From NCBI RefSeq assembly GCF_020866925.1, contig NZ_JAJGAK010000004.1:31984-95983 (forward strand): DNA of 64,000 bases, read 5' to 3'. A model generated the notes under the pieces. It ran no database searches and was not told the origin of the DNA. It saw only the letters and a list, made by a program, of their open reading frames with translations. Origin of the DNA: Noviluteimonas lactosilytica. GTDB lineage: Bacteria > Pseudomonadota > Gammaproteobacteria > Xanthomonadales > Xanthomonadaceae. Both the position numbers and the translations under genes were made by a program. Below are positions 20,938 to 29,119 of this stretch, piece after piece. How positions within the stretch are numbered: the stretch's first letter is position 1; every line of letters starts with the position of its first letter.

Positions 20938-21470
20938 TCGACGCACGCGAGGTGATCGACTTCTGGTTGCAGGCGGGGCCGACGAAGTGGTTCCGCGGCG
21001 GCGCGGCGTTCGATCGCGAATGCGAAGCGCGGCTGGGCGCGGCGCATTTCGTGGCGGCGTCGCGCAAGCTCGACGACTGGATGATGACAGCCGACGGCGC
21101 CCTCGCGCTTTTGATCCTGCTCGACCAGGTGCCGCGCAACATTTTCCGCGGCACCGCGCACATGTACGCGACCGATTCGCTGGCGCATCGGTTCGCCACA
21201 CGGGCGATCGACGCAGGCTTCGACACGCAGGTCGATCCCGCGCTGCGCATCTTCTTCTACCTGCCGTTCGAGCACTCCGAGGCGCTCGCCGACCAGGAGC
21301 GCGCCGTGGCGCTGCACGCCACGTTGCCGAAAGGCGACGACGGCGGATGGGCGAAGAAGCACATGGAAGTGATCCGCCGCTTCGGGCGTTTCCCGCATCG
21401 CAATGCGGCGCTGGGTCGCGAAAGCACGCCCGAAGAACGCGAATGGCTGGAGGCCGGCGGCGGTTTCTGA
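20934..21470 (+). CDS. DUF924 family protein
   Basis: 178 residues, all-helical. Family landmarks: VIDFWLQAGPTKWF at the N-terminus, LILLDQVPRNIFRGT, FFYLPFEHSE and the C-terminal RFGRFPHRNAALGRESTPEE. The fold is TPR-like in DUF924; biochemical function is unknown. Translation is coupled to the AMP nucleosidase by a 4-bp overlap. Confidence 0.87.
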   Translation: MIDAREVIDFWLQAGPTKWFRGGAAFDRECEARLGAAHFVAASRKLDDWMMTADGALALLILLDQVPRNIFRGTAHMYATDSLAHRFATRAIDAGFDTQVDPALRIFFYLPFEHSEALADQERAVALHATLPKGDDGGWAKKHMEVIRRFGRFPHRNAALGRESTPEEREWLEAGGGF

Positions 21471-21561
21471 AGGCGCTTCACCGTCTTCAAGCAGGCGGAC
21501 GTACCTGAAGGAACTCCCTCTGCTGCGTGGAAGGGCAGGGCAGGGGTTGGGTCGCGTCAGT

Positions 21562-21567
21562 TAGCAT
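21562..21567 (+). promoter_or_regulatory. Candidate -10 (leaderless arrangement)
   Basis: TAGCAT ends 6 bp before the ATG at 21574; no Shine-Dalgarno fits between. No clear -35. Confidence 0.3.
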
Positions 21568-21573
21568 CGCCCC

Positions 21574-22002
21574 ATGATCACGACCCTCGCCCTGCTCGCC
21601 GCCACTGTCGCCGCGCCCACGTTGCCAGCGTCTTCGCAAACCGCGCCTGTCGCGCCCGCACCCGTTGCCGCATCGCCGGTCGTCGCGTCGCTCGACTACG
21701 ACGCCGCCAAGGCGCTCGCCGATCGCGATGAAGCCGCGATGTCGAAGATCGCCGCCGACATGCTGCGCCGCTCGCAATCGGGCGTGCTCGGACGCGCGGC
21801 CGATGCCTGCCGCACCGACGAAGCGATCAAACCCTTCACCGTCGTCCTCGAACTCGACGCGAAGGGCAACGCGACCGGCCACTGGCGCAACGCCGACACG
21901 GGCCTGGCCAAGTGCATGGAAGACAAGTTGTCTCGGCAGATGTTCTACGTGCCGTCGAAGGCGCCGTTCTATATCTCGTTCGAAGTGTCGTTCACGCCCT
22001 GA
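21574..22002 (+). CDS. Exported hypothetical protein
   Basis: 142 residues. A probable signal peptide (MITTLALLAATVAAPTLPA) is followed by an Ala/Pro-rich stretch and a small domain with two cysteines (DACRTDE and AKCMEDK, about 35 residues apart), which may form a disulfide. The C-terminal APFYISFEVSFTP is beta-rich. I do not recognise a family. Compact spacing and codon use resemble neighbours. Confidence 0.6.
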   Translation: MITTLALLAATVAAPTLPASSQTAPVAPAPVAASPVVASLDYDAAKALADRDEAAMSKIAADMLRRSQSGVLGRAADACRTDEAIKPFTVVLELDAKGNATGHWRNADTGLAKCMEDKLSRQMFYVPSKAPFYISFEVSFTP

Positions 22003-22163
22003 TGCCTGCGCCGTCGCGAGCCAACGTGAGCGCAGGCATCGACGCGACCTGGGCGGCTACGACCTATGGAAGCTACAAGGCCCCCGTCGGGGGCCTTGCT
22101 GTATTGGTCGGCCTTGGCATCGCTTCGCGCGGCGCGACGAAGCTGTTCGACCGACGTCGCTGA
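22002..22163 (+). CDS. Possible small hydrophobic protein
   Basis: 53 codons whose ATG overlaps the preceding stop (TGATG). It opens MPAPSRANVSAG and contains one hydrophobic segment (GGLAVLVGLGIASRGA) followed by a basic tail (KLFDRRR). No ribosome site. A GC-rich hairpin (22077-22097) lies inside it, which argues for a 3' untranslated region instead. Kept as a low-confidence call. Confidence 0.25.
   Translation: MPAPSRANVSAGIDATWAATTYGSYKAPVGGLAVLVGLGIASRGATKLFDRRR
22077..22097 (+). terminator. GC-rich hairpin, possible terminator
   Basis: AAGGCCCCC and GGGGGCCTT form a perfect 9-bp stem with a 3-nt loop; the following TTGCTGTATT is only weakly U-rich. It sits between the exported hypothetical gene and the convergent grxD and may end either transcript. 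Confidence 0.45.
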
Positions 22164-23087
22164 TTAGTACTTCGCGACGCTCGAATCGACGTCAGCCCAC
22201 GCGTCGATGCCGCCGGCGATGTTGTAGACCTCGCGGAAGCCCTTCGTGCGGAAATGCTCCGCCGCCTGCTGGCTGCGGCCGCCGCGATGGCAGAGGAACG
22301 CGAGCGCGGTGCCCTTCGGCAGCGCTTCGATGTCTTCAAGGCCGTTGTCGAAATTCAGCACGTCGCCGGCGATCGACGCGAGCGCGCGTTCTTCACCCGG
22401 ACGCACGTCGACGATGCGTAGCGTGCCGGCGTTGCGGCGCTCGATCGCCTGCGCGGGCGTCATCGACTGCACCGGCTTCGGCGCGTTGGGGTTGTCGATG
22501 ATCAGGCCGCGGCCGCGTTCGTCGTCGGCCCAGTCGATGTTCAAACCTTCGGCGCGGCGTGCGCCGGCGAGGTCGAACTGCACGCGGATGCCGTCGACTT
22601 CCGCGGTCACCGCGTTCGGATCCGGCTGTGCGAGGTGCAGCCGCGTGCGGTACTGCGCATCGATGTCCATGCGCACGACGACGTCGCCGCCCGCATCGGT
22701 GATCGCGTTGCGCAGCATTTCGATGGCGGAGGCGCCGATGCGGATGCGCGGCGGCGTGCGATCGGGTTGCGGCAGGCCGAGCGCGGAATGCAGTTCGCCG
22801 GAGTTCGCCATCTGCTCGATGATGTCGCTGCCGCCCACGAGTTCGCCGCCGATATAGAGCTGCGGGATCGTCGGCCAGTCGCCGTAGAGCTTGATCGCTT
22901 CGCGGATCTCGGGATCCGACAGCACATCGACATGCTTGTAGTCGATGCCGAGCGAGTTCAGCGCGCCCACGGCCTTCGCCGAAAAACCGCACTGCGGAGA
23001 CTGCGGCTGGCCCTTCATGAACAGGACGATGCGGTTGTCCGACAGCAGCGTGTCGATGCGCGAGCGCAGGGCGGGGTCGAGGGACAT
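22164..23087 (-). CDS. grxD: Monothiol glutaredoxin Grx4 fused to HesB-like and rhodanese domains
   Basis: 307 residues, three domains. Residues 1-105: CGFS monothiol glutaredoxin with Cys33 and the WPTIPQLYI cis-Pro loop, binding a [2Fe-2S] cluster with glutathione. Residues about 110-205: an A-type carrier (HesB/IscA-like) segment (IRIGASAIEMLRNAI, then GLNIDWADD, IDNPNAP) without the usual cysteines. Residues about 205-307: rhodanese with the active-site loop FLCHRGGRS (Cys present). Such long Grx4 proteins occur in xanthomonads and serve Fe-S traffic. Start is the ATG giving MSLDPALRS; the frame is open upstream through a repeat. Confidence 0.9.
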   Translation of the reverse strand: MSLDPALRSRIDTLLSDNRIVLFMKGQPQSPQCGFSAKAVGALNSLGIDYKHVDVLSDPEIREAIKLYGDWPTIPQLYIGGELVGGSDIIEQMANSGELHSALGLPQPDRTPPRIRIGASAIEMLRNAITDAGGDVVVRMDIDAQYRTRLHLAQPDPNAVTAEVDGIRVQFDLAGARRAEGLNIDWADDERGRGLIIDNPNAPKPVQSMTPAQAIERRNAGTLRIVDVRPGEERALASIAGDVLNFDNGLEDIEALPKGTALAFLCHRGGRSQQAAEHFRTKGFREVYNIAGGIDAWADVDSSVAKY

Positions 23088-23151
23088 GGCGTGGGCGTGG
23101 TGTTCGGGGGAACGCGTATTGTAGACCTGTGGGTGTTGGGGGGCCGGAAAG

Positions 23152-23320
23152 GGGAAGGCGGGAAGGCGGGAAGGCGGGAAACGGGAAACGGGAAACTCGG
23201 GAAACGGGAGGCGAGCGCCCCTTCGACCGACGGGACCACGAGCCGAAGCGTAGGCCTGTCTCCCGTTTCCCGAGTTTCCCGTTTCCCGTGTTTCCCGTGT
23301 TTCCCGTTCCCCCTCTCCAA
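23152..23320. repeat. GGGAAGGC/GGGAAAC repeat array with a perfect 29-bp inverted repeat
   Basis: Tandem GGGAAGGC units (about 23152-23175) run into repeated GGGAAAC units. The arm 23182-23210 (begins CGGGAAACGGGAAACTC) is exactly reverse-complementary to 23260-23288 (begins CTCCCGTTTCCCGAG), with a 49-bp loop; further TTTCCCG(TG) units follow to about 23310. It occupies the divergent region between grxD and the deacetylase gene and could form a long hairpin or cruciform. Confidence 0.9.
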
Positions 23321-23335
23321 ACCTATGATCCCACC

Positions 23336-24109
23336 GTGACCCCCACCGCCCCACGTCTCACGCCGAAGCATCCGCACGCCTGGGCGTACTTCCTCGCGCT
23401 GTCGCAGGCGCTGGTGGTGTTCCTGTGGTGGCGCTTCGGCTGGCAGGTGGGCGTGCCGGCGATGGTGTTGTCGCACGCGCCGTTCTGGTGGGCGACGCTG
23501 GTGCCGGATTCGGCCCTGTTCAGCCCCGTGTTGCGGCGCCTGCCCACGCAGGCGCAGGTGGCCTGGCTCACGATCGACGACGGCCCCTCGGAAGACACGC
23601 ACGCGATCCTCGACCTGCTCGACGCGCACGATGCGAAGGCCACGTTCTTCCTCGTCGGCGAACGCGCGCGCGCGCGGCCCGATCTCGTGCGCGAGATCGC
23701 GCGCCGCGGCCATGGGATCGGCAACCACAGCGCGACGCATCCGCAGGCGTGGTTCTGGGCGCTGCCGCCGCGCCGCATGCGCGAGGAAATCGAACGCACG
23801 CAGGCGACGCTGCGCGAACTCACCGGCGCGACGCCGCAGTGGTTTCGCGCCGTGGTCGGCATGGCGAATCCGTTCGTCGCCGCGGTGTTGAAGGCGCACG
23901 GCATGACGCGCGTGGCGTGGAGTGCGCGTGCCTACGATGCGTTCGCTTCGGACCCCGCGGTGGTGGCCGATCGCATCGATCGCCAGCTCACGCCGGGCGC
24001 GATCGTGTTGCTGCACGAAGGCGCGAAGCACGGCCGCAACGTCGACGCGGTGCGCGCGGTCCTCGAACGCCTGCAGGCGCGCGGCTATCGCACGATATTG
24101 CCGGACTAG
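23336..24109 (+). CDS. Polysaccharide deacetylase (NodB-homology) with membrane anchor
   Basis: 257 residues from GTG. Two hydrophobic segments near the N-terminus (AYFLALSQALVVFLWW and a following PAMVLSHAPFWWATL stretch) precede a NodB domain. Motif 1 is TIDDGPSEDT (catalytic Asp-Asp); motif 2 is GHGIGNHSATHP (zinc His pair). The C-terminal motif is VLLHEGAKHG. It would remove acetyl groups from a surface or cell-wall glycan. GTG chosen because upstream sequence is repeat DNA. The end overlaps the convergent methyltransferase by 4 bp. Confidence 0.84.
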   Translation: MTPTAPRLTPKHPHAWAYFLALSQALVVFLWWRFGWQVGVPAMVLSHAPFWWATLVPDSALFSPVLRRLPTQAQVAWLTIDDGPSEDTHAILDLLDAHDAKATFFLVGERARARPDLVREIARRGHGIGNHSATHPQAWFWALPPRRMREEIERTQATLRELTGATPQWFRAVVGMANPFVAAVLKAHGMTRVAWSARAYDAFASDPAVVADRIDRQLTPGAIVLLHEGAKHGRNVDAVRAVLERLQARGYRTILPD

Positions 24110-24792
24110 TCGCGCGCCGCGACGATCCGCCAGTTGTTGAACGGCGTGTTGCCGAACAGCGGCGTGAATGTCGCGCGCAGGCCCGCGCGTTCGAACTGCG
24201 CGCGCAGCGCATCGGGATTCGGGTAGCCCTTGGGCGCCGACGGCATCCAGTGCAGGACGCGCGAGAGCACGTCGATGCGGCGCGTGGTGCGCGCGCGCGT
24301 GCTGCCGTCGTCGAGGCCGGTGCGGATCACCAGGCGACCACCGGGCGCGACGCGATCGATCGCTTGCGCGACGACGTCCGCTTGCATGTCCGGCGGCACG
24401 AACTGCAACACGTCGAGCACGGCGACGCTGCCGTGGTGCGCGGGCAGGCCGTCTTCGACATCGACCACGTCGAACGCGACCTCGTGCAGTCCCGCGCGTG
24501 CGGCGCCGCGTCGCGCTTCGCCGATCTTCGGCGCATCGATGTCGACGCCGCGATACGCCATCGACAGGCCCTGCGCGCGCAACGCGTGCGCAAGCAGCCC
24601 GATGCCGCAACCGACATCGAGCACCGGCAGCGACGTGCCGCGCAAGGCTTCGATCACGCCCGGATACAGCGGATCGGTGCGCAACTTCGCGCGCGAGTAG
24701 TAATAGAGCGTGCGATTGCCCCACCAGCGTTCCGGCAGGAACGCGCGCGCGATGCGCAGCGCTTCGGCCGGCGGCAGGGCGGCGTCGTTCAT
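24106..24792 (-). CDS. Class I SAM-dependent methyltransferase
   Basis: 228 residues. Motif I VLDVGCGIGLLAHALRAQG, an acidic residue ending motif II (YRGVDIDAP), motif post-II FDVVDVED and motif IV SVAVLDVLQFV are in the right order and spacing. The N-terminus (RAFLPERWWGNRTLYYYSRAKL) is family-specific and probably binds substrate, which I cannot name. Its ATG overlaps the stop of the upstream SGNH gene (ATGA), placing it last in a three-gene leftward operon with the aminotransferase. Confidence 0.85.
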   Translation of the reverse strand: MNDAALPPAEALRIARAFLPERWWGNRTLYYYSRAKLRTDPLYPGVIEALRGTSLPVLDVGCGIGLLAHALRAQGLSMAYRGVDIDAPKIGEARRGAARAGLHEVAFDVVDVEDGLPAHHGSVAVLDVLQFVPPDMQADVVAQAIDRVAPGGRLVIRTGLDDGSTRARTTRRIDVLSRVLHWMPSAPKGYPNPDALRAQFERAGLRATFTPLFGNTPFNNWRIVAARD

Positions 24793-25400
24793 CGCGCCAT
24801 CAACCGGCGTACGACGGGCAGCGCGAGGCCGGTCCACGTCGTGTACATCGCGGCGGAAGGATGCAGCCCGTCTTCGGCGACCTGGTCCGCGTCGGCGCCG
24901 CGTTCGCGACTCGCGGGCGTGATGTCGACGTACGCGACGCCGCGCGCCTCGGCGATCTCGCGTGCGATCGCGTTGAACGCATCGATCTCGCCGCTGACGT
25001 CGCCGCGCGTCGGCGCTTCGTTGATGCCGAACGGCGTGATCGCCCAGTCCGGGATGCTCAGCACGAGCACGCGGTCGGCGCGGCCGTTCGCGAAACCGAT
25101 CGCGCGCGCCAGCAATTCGGCGAACTCGGTGCGGTAATCGGCGAGGCTGCGGTTGCGATACTGGTTGTTCACGCCGATCAGCAGCGAGACGAGGTCCCAG
25201 TGGCCGAGCGGTTCGGCGGCGTCGATCGCGGACGCGAGTTCGTCGGTGGTCCAGCCGGTGGTCGCGATGATGCGCGGATCGCGCAGCTCGATGCCTTCCT
25301 CGCGCAGCGCGCGCGCGAGCTGCACCGGCCAGCGCATGTCGGCGTCGACGCCTTCGCCGATCGTGTAACTGTCGCCGAGCGCCAGGTAACGCACGGTCAC
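24789..25400 (-). CDS. SGNH/GDSL-type hydrolase
   Basis: 203 residues. Block I YLALGDSYTIGEG contains the catalytic Ser; block III GVNNQY supplies the Asn; block V DGLHPSAAM has the Asp-His pair. No signal peptide, so cytoplasmic esterase/lipase activity is likely. The first of two in-frame GTG codons (25400) was chosen because it overlaps the stop of the aminotransferase (GTGA), giving translational coupling; the second lies 6 nt on. Confidence 0.86.
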   Translation of the reverse strand: MTVRYLALGDSYTIGEGVDADMRWPVQLARALREEGIELRDPRIIATTGWTTDELASAIDAAEPLGHWDLVSLLIGVNNQYRNRSLADYRTEFAELLARAIGFANGRADRVLVLSIPDWAITPFGINEAPTRGDVSGEIDAFNAIAREIAEARGVAYVDITPASRERGADADQVAEDGLHPSAAMYTTWTGLALPVVRRLMAR

Positions 25401-26647
25401 GCGACCGCCGCGCGACGCGCGACCACGGCTTCCGCACGGCGGTCCAGCACGCGTTCGATGCGCGCGAACACATCGCGCAGCACGTCCGCTTCCGGCAATA
25501 GCGTCACGCGGAAATGGTTGCGATATGGCACGTTGAAGCTCGACCCCGGCACGACGAGGACGTCTTCCGTCTCCAGCATTTCCAGCGCGAACGCGTGATC
25601 GTCGAACCCTTCCGCCGCATCGCCGACGACCGCGGGAAATCCGTAAAGCGCACCTTGGGGCGCGACGAGCGAGAGGTGTTCGCTCGCTTCGCAACAGTCG
25701 ATCAATGCGCGGCGCGTGTCGTGCAGGCGGCCGCCCGGGGCGGTGAGCGCGCGGATCGTGTCTTCGCCGTGCAGCGCCTGCTCGATCGCGAACTGGCCGG
25801 GCACGTTCGCGCACAGGCGCAACGCACCGAGCAGATCCATCGCGTGGTGGAAGTCGCCGCTGGCGAGCGGATCGCCGCTCAGCACGGCCCAGCCCACGCG
25901 CCAGCCGCAGGCGCGATGGACCTTCGACAAGCCGCCGAACGAAAGGCACGGCAGGTCGCCGGCCAGCGGCGCGAGCGGCTGGAACGTCGCGTCGTCGTAC
26001 AGGATCTCGTCGTAGATCTCGTCGGACATCAGCAGCAGGTGGTGCTTTGCGGCGATCGCGACGATGCGTTCGAGCAGTTCGCGCGGATAGCTCGCGCCGG
26101 TCGGGTTGTTCGGATTGATCAGCACGATCGCGCGCGTGCGCGGCGACACGAGCGACGCGATTTCTTCCGGATCCGGCAGGAAGCCGTTCTCCGGATTGCA
26201 GCGGTAGTAGACCGGTCGCCCGTCGTTGAGGATCGTCGCGGCCGACCACAGCGGATAGTCGGGCGAGGGCAGCAGCACTTCGTCGCTGGGATTGAGCAGG
26301 GCGCGCAGGCTGAGGTCGATCAGCTCGCTGACGCCGTTGCCGACGAACACGCGCTCGGGCGATGCGTTCGGCGTTCCGCGCAGGCGATGGAACTCGGCGA
26401 TGGCTTCGCGCGCGGCGGGCAGGCCCTGTTGGTGCGTGTACGGATCGGTGCCGGCGATGCGATCGGCAATCGCGCGCTGCAGGTGTTCCGGCGCACGGAA
26501 GCCGAACGCGCCCGGGTTGCCGATGTTGAGCTTCACCAGCGTGCGACCCTGGGCCTCGAGTTCGCGGGCCCGGCGGGCCAGTTCGCCGCGGATCTCGTAG
26601 CGGACTTCGGACAGGCGCTCGCGGGTTTTCAGGCTCGGCATCGACAT
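25397..26647 (-). CDS. Pyridoxal-phosphate-dependent aminotransferase (AlaA-like, class I)
   Basis: 416 residues, fold type I. Landmarks: KLNIGNPGAFGF (substrate loop), YTHQQGLPAAREAIAEF, LINPNNPTGASYP (PLP-binding Asn), SDEIYDEI (Asp/Tyr to PLP), and SFGGLSKVHRACGWRVGW with the Schiff-base Lys and the phosphate-contacting Arg. It most resembles the alanine aminotransferases of the AlaA group; substrate preference is not fixed by sequence. Start taken at the first of two close ATGs (26647). First gene of an operon with SGNH and methyltransferase genes. Confidence 0.88.
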   Translation of the reverse strand: MSMPSLKTRERLSEVRYEIRGELARRARELEAQGRTLVKLNIGNPGAFGFRAPEHLQRAIADRIAGTDPYTHQQGLPAAREAIAEFHRLRGTPNASPERVFVGNGVSELIDLSLRALLNPSDEVLLPSPDYPLWSAATILNDGRPVYYRCNPENGFLPDPEEIASLVSPRTRAIVLINPNNPTGASYPRELLERIVAIAAKHHLLLMSDEIYDEILYDDATFQPLAPLAGDLPCLSFGGLSKVHRACGWRVGWAVLSGDPLASGDFHHAMDLLGALRLCANVPGQFAIEQALHGEDTIRALTAPGGRLHDTRRALIDCCEASEHLSLVAPQGALYGFPAVVGDAAEGFDDHAFALEMLETEDVLVVPGSSFNVPYRNHFRVTLLPEADVLRDVFARIERVLDRRAEAVVARRAAVA

Positions 26648-26695
26648 CGTTGCGAATCGGCGGGGGATGGCCCGCAAGCCTACCAATGCCCGCGC

Positions 26696-26701
26696 TAGAA
26701 T
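26696..26701 (+). promoter_or_regulatory. Candidate -10 of rsgA
   Basis: TAGAAT, with the predicted start about 7-8 nt downstream, i.e. at the ATG of the minimal upstream ORF (26710). No obvious -35. Confidence 0.4.
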
Positions 26702-26709
26702 CCAGCCGC

Positions 26710-26733
26710 ATGCAGCCAGAACGCACACAGTGA
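26710..26733 (+). CDS. Seven-codon upstream ORF overlapping the rsgA start
   Basis: ATG at 26710 encodes MQPERTQ then TGA (26731-26733). The stop overlaps the GTG start of rsgA in the form GTGA. If transcription starts 7-8 nt after TAGAAT the mini-ORF would be leaderless. Seen in sequence; expression is inferred. Confidence 0.35.
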   Translation: MQPERTQ

Positions 26734-27839
26734 CCTCGCCCCTGCGCGCCATCGGTTGGCCCTTCGCCGACGAGGTGGACGATCCCGCATGGCGGGAAAC
26801 GCTTTCAGCGCACCCGAAAGCGCGCCCCGCGCGGGTCATCGAGCAGCACCGATCCGGTTACACGGTGGCCGAAGGCCTGGGCGAAGGCATCAAGGCCGAA
26901 TCCCCGCCGGAGTGGCAGCGCGCCTCGAGCTATCGCAAGGGCGGCATCGCGCCGGAAGAGCGCGCGGCGGTCGGTGACTGGGTCCTGCTCGAAGGCAAGC
27001 GCATCGTCGCGCTGCTGCCGCGCCATTCGGCGATCAAGCGCGGCGCCGCGGGCGAGCACTACAAGCAACAGCTGATCGCCGCGAACATCGACACGGTGTT
27101 CGTGGTGTGCGGCCTGGATGCGGACTTCAATCCGCGCCGCATCGAACGCTACCTCGTGTTGATGGGCGGCAGCGGCGTCGAACCCGTCGTCGTGCTCACC
27201 AAGGCCGACAAGGCGCTCGAAGAGGATGCGCGGGCCGTCGACGATGCTCGCGCCGCGCTCGAGGGCGTTGCGCAGGACCACGTCGCCGTCGTCCCGGTGA
27301 ACGCGAAGGACCGCGACAGCGTCGCCGCGCTCAACGGCTGGTTGCAGCCCGGCAAGAGCATCGTGCTCGTGGGGTCGTCGGGCGCGGGCAAGTCCACGCT
27401 CACCAACACGTTGCTCGGCGTGGAGAAGATGAAGACCGGCGAGGTGCGCGAAAGCGATTCGCGCGGGCGCCACACGACGACGCATCGCGCACTTATTCCG
27501 CTGCCCGGCGGCGCGTGCCTCATCGACACGCCCGGCATGCGCGAACTCAAGCCGACCGGCGAGGAAGACGTCGCCGAGAATTTCAGCGACATCGAAGCCC
27601 TGGCCGAGCAATGCCGCTTCCGCGACTGCCGCCATGCGAAGGAACCCGGCTGCGCGGTGCGCGCCGCGATCGAAGCGGGCACGCTCGACCCGAGCCGTTT
27701 CGCCAATTTCCTCAAGCTGCGCGACGAAGTCGCCGGCGCCGCCGACAAGCTCGCCACGCGCCTGCAGCAGAAATCCAGCGACAAGGTGCAGAATCGCGCG
27801 TTGTACAAGCGCATCGACGAGAAGTACGGCCGCCACTGA
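26730..27839 (+). CDS. rsgA: Small ribosomal subunit biogenesis GTPase RsgA
   Basis: 369 residues from GTG. The order of GTPase motifs is circularly permuted as in RsgA: G4 (VVLTKADKA) comes before G1 (GSSGAGKSTLTN) and G3 (DTPGM). An N-terminal OB-like domain and a C-terminal zinc knuckle (CRFRDCRHAKEPGC) flank it. A SDSRGRHTTTH switch segment is present. It helps mature the 30S subunit. GTG chosen because it begins the conserved region and overlaps the mini-ORF stop; an in-frame start at 26667 would add 21 unsupported residues. Coupled (TGATG) to the next gene. Confidence 0.93.
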   Translation: MTSPLRAIGWPFADEVDDPAWRETLSAHPKARPARVIEQHRSGYTVAEGLGEGIKAESPPEWQRASSYRKGGIAPEERAAVGDWVLLEGKRIVALLPRHSAIKRGAAGEHYKQQLIAANIDTVFVVCGLDADFNPRRIERYLVLMGGSGVEPVVVLTKADKALEEDARAVDDARAALEGVAQDHVAVVPVNAKDRDSVAALNGWLQPGKSIVLVGSSGAGKSTLTNTLLGVEKMKTGEVRESDSRGRHTTTHRALIPLPGGACLIDTPGMRELKPTGEEDVAENFSDIEALAEQCRFRDCRHAKEPGCAVRAAIEAGTLDPSRFANFLKLRDEVAGAADKLATRLQQKSSDKVQNRALYKRIDEKYGRH

Positions 27840-29104
27840 TGACCCAGCTTGCCGACGACGCCCTCCATCACGCCGCGCTCGACGCGCGCATGGTGAAGGT
27901 CGCGCGCGGCATTCGCCTGCTGAACATGGTGAGCTGGGCGGCGAGCGAGCAGAAGCGCTTCTGCGCAGGCTTCGAGTGCGGCGACGTCACGCTGCCGATG
28001 CACGTGTACCCGAAGTACGACTTCACCGAGGAACGCCGCGAACTCGAGGCGGTGGAGAAGGAAGCCGATCCCGACCATCCGCTCGGCCATTACGTGTGCG
28101 ATTCGGCGCGCAGCTGGGGCATCGCGTGCGAACTGCTGGAGAACCTCGGCACGCCCGAGGTCATGCGGCATTCGATCCGCCTGTTCGGCCGTCCCGACGA
28201 GCCGCTGCCCGGCGGCGGCCCGACCACGCGCGAGGCCGCGCACCATTTCATCGACATCGCCAACGAACTCGACAAGGAACTGCTCGCGCCCTCCGAGCAG
28301 GTGCAGATCTCCGCGACCGCGTTGCAACTGCAGCTGCAGGCGTCGCTCGACGATTTCTTCAACCAGCGCGTGATCGAAGTGGTGCTCGATCCGGAACTGA
28401 TCGCGAAGGCCGCCGCCGGCGCCACGCGCATCCGCCTGCGTTCCAGCGCCGCCTTCAACGACTACGACAGGCACCAGTTGCTGGAACACGAGGCGTTCGT
28501 GCACTCGCTCACTGCGCTCAACGGGCGCGAGCAGCCGCAGTTGCAGAGCCTGTCGCTCTCCTCGCCGCGCACGACCGCGACGCAGGAAGGCCTGGCGACG
28601 TTCGCCGAACAGATCACCGGCAGCATCGACATCGAACGCATGAAGCGCATCAGCCTGCGCATCGAAGCAGTGTCGCGCGCGATGGAAGGCGCGGACTTCG
28701 TCGAGGTGTTCCGCTACTTCCTGGAGATGGGCAACTCGACGGCCGAAAGCTTCGTGTCCGCGCAGCGCGTGTTCCGCGGCGTGCCGACCACCGGCGGCTC
28801 CGCGTTCACCAAGGACACGGTGTACGTGCGCGGCTTGGTCGGTGTGCACACGTTCTTCCGCTGGGCGCTGCGCGAGCGCAAGTTGCGCCTGTGCCGACTG
28901 TTGTTCGCGGGCAAGATGACGCTGGCCGACGTGCAACGGTTCGAGCCGATGTTCGACTGCGGGGCGTTGTCGCCGCCGCGCTACCTGCCACAGTGGGTGT
29001 CGCGCGCGAACGGGCTCGCGGGGATGCTCGCGTTCTCGCTGTTCGCAAATCGCATCCGCCTGGACCAGGTAATGGCGTCCGAAGGCCTCTTCGAAATGCA
29101 GTGA
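27839..29104 (+). CDS. DUF1704/QEGLA-motif putative metallopeptidase
   Basis: 421 residues. It carries HEAFVH (HExxxH-type zinc motif) at about residue 220 and QEGLATFAEQ about 45 residues later, the two signatures of the DUF1704 family ('flavohemoglobin expression-modulating QEGLA motif protein'). The eukaryotic members of the family are tubulin carboxypeptidases, so peptidase activity is plausible; the bacterial substrate is unknown. The ATG overlaps the rsgA stop (TGATG), so the two are translationally coupled. Tail-to-tail with the next gene, 15 bp apart. Confidence 0.84.
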   Translation: MTQLADDALHHAALDARMVKVARGIRLLNMVSWAASEQKRFCAGFECGDVTLPMHVYPKYDFTEERRELEAVEKEADPDHPLGHYVCDSARSWGIACELLENLGTPEVMRHSIRLFGRPDEPLPGGGPTTREAAHHFIDIANELDKELLAPSEQVQISATALQLQLQASLDDFFNQRVIEVVLDPELIAKAAAGATRIRLRSSAAFNDYDRHQLLEHEAFVHSLTALNGREQPQLQSLSLSSPRTTATQEGLATFAEQITGSIDIERMKRISLRIEAVSRAMEGADFVEVFRYFLEMGNSTAESFVSAQRVFRGVPTTGGSAFTKDTVYVRGLVGVHTFFRWALRERKLRLCRLLFAGKMTLADVQRFEPMFDCGALSPPRYLPQWVSRANGLAGMLAFSLFANRIRLDQVMASEGLFEMQ

Positions 29105-29119
29105 TTACGTTGCCGTGCG

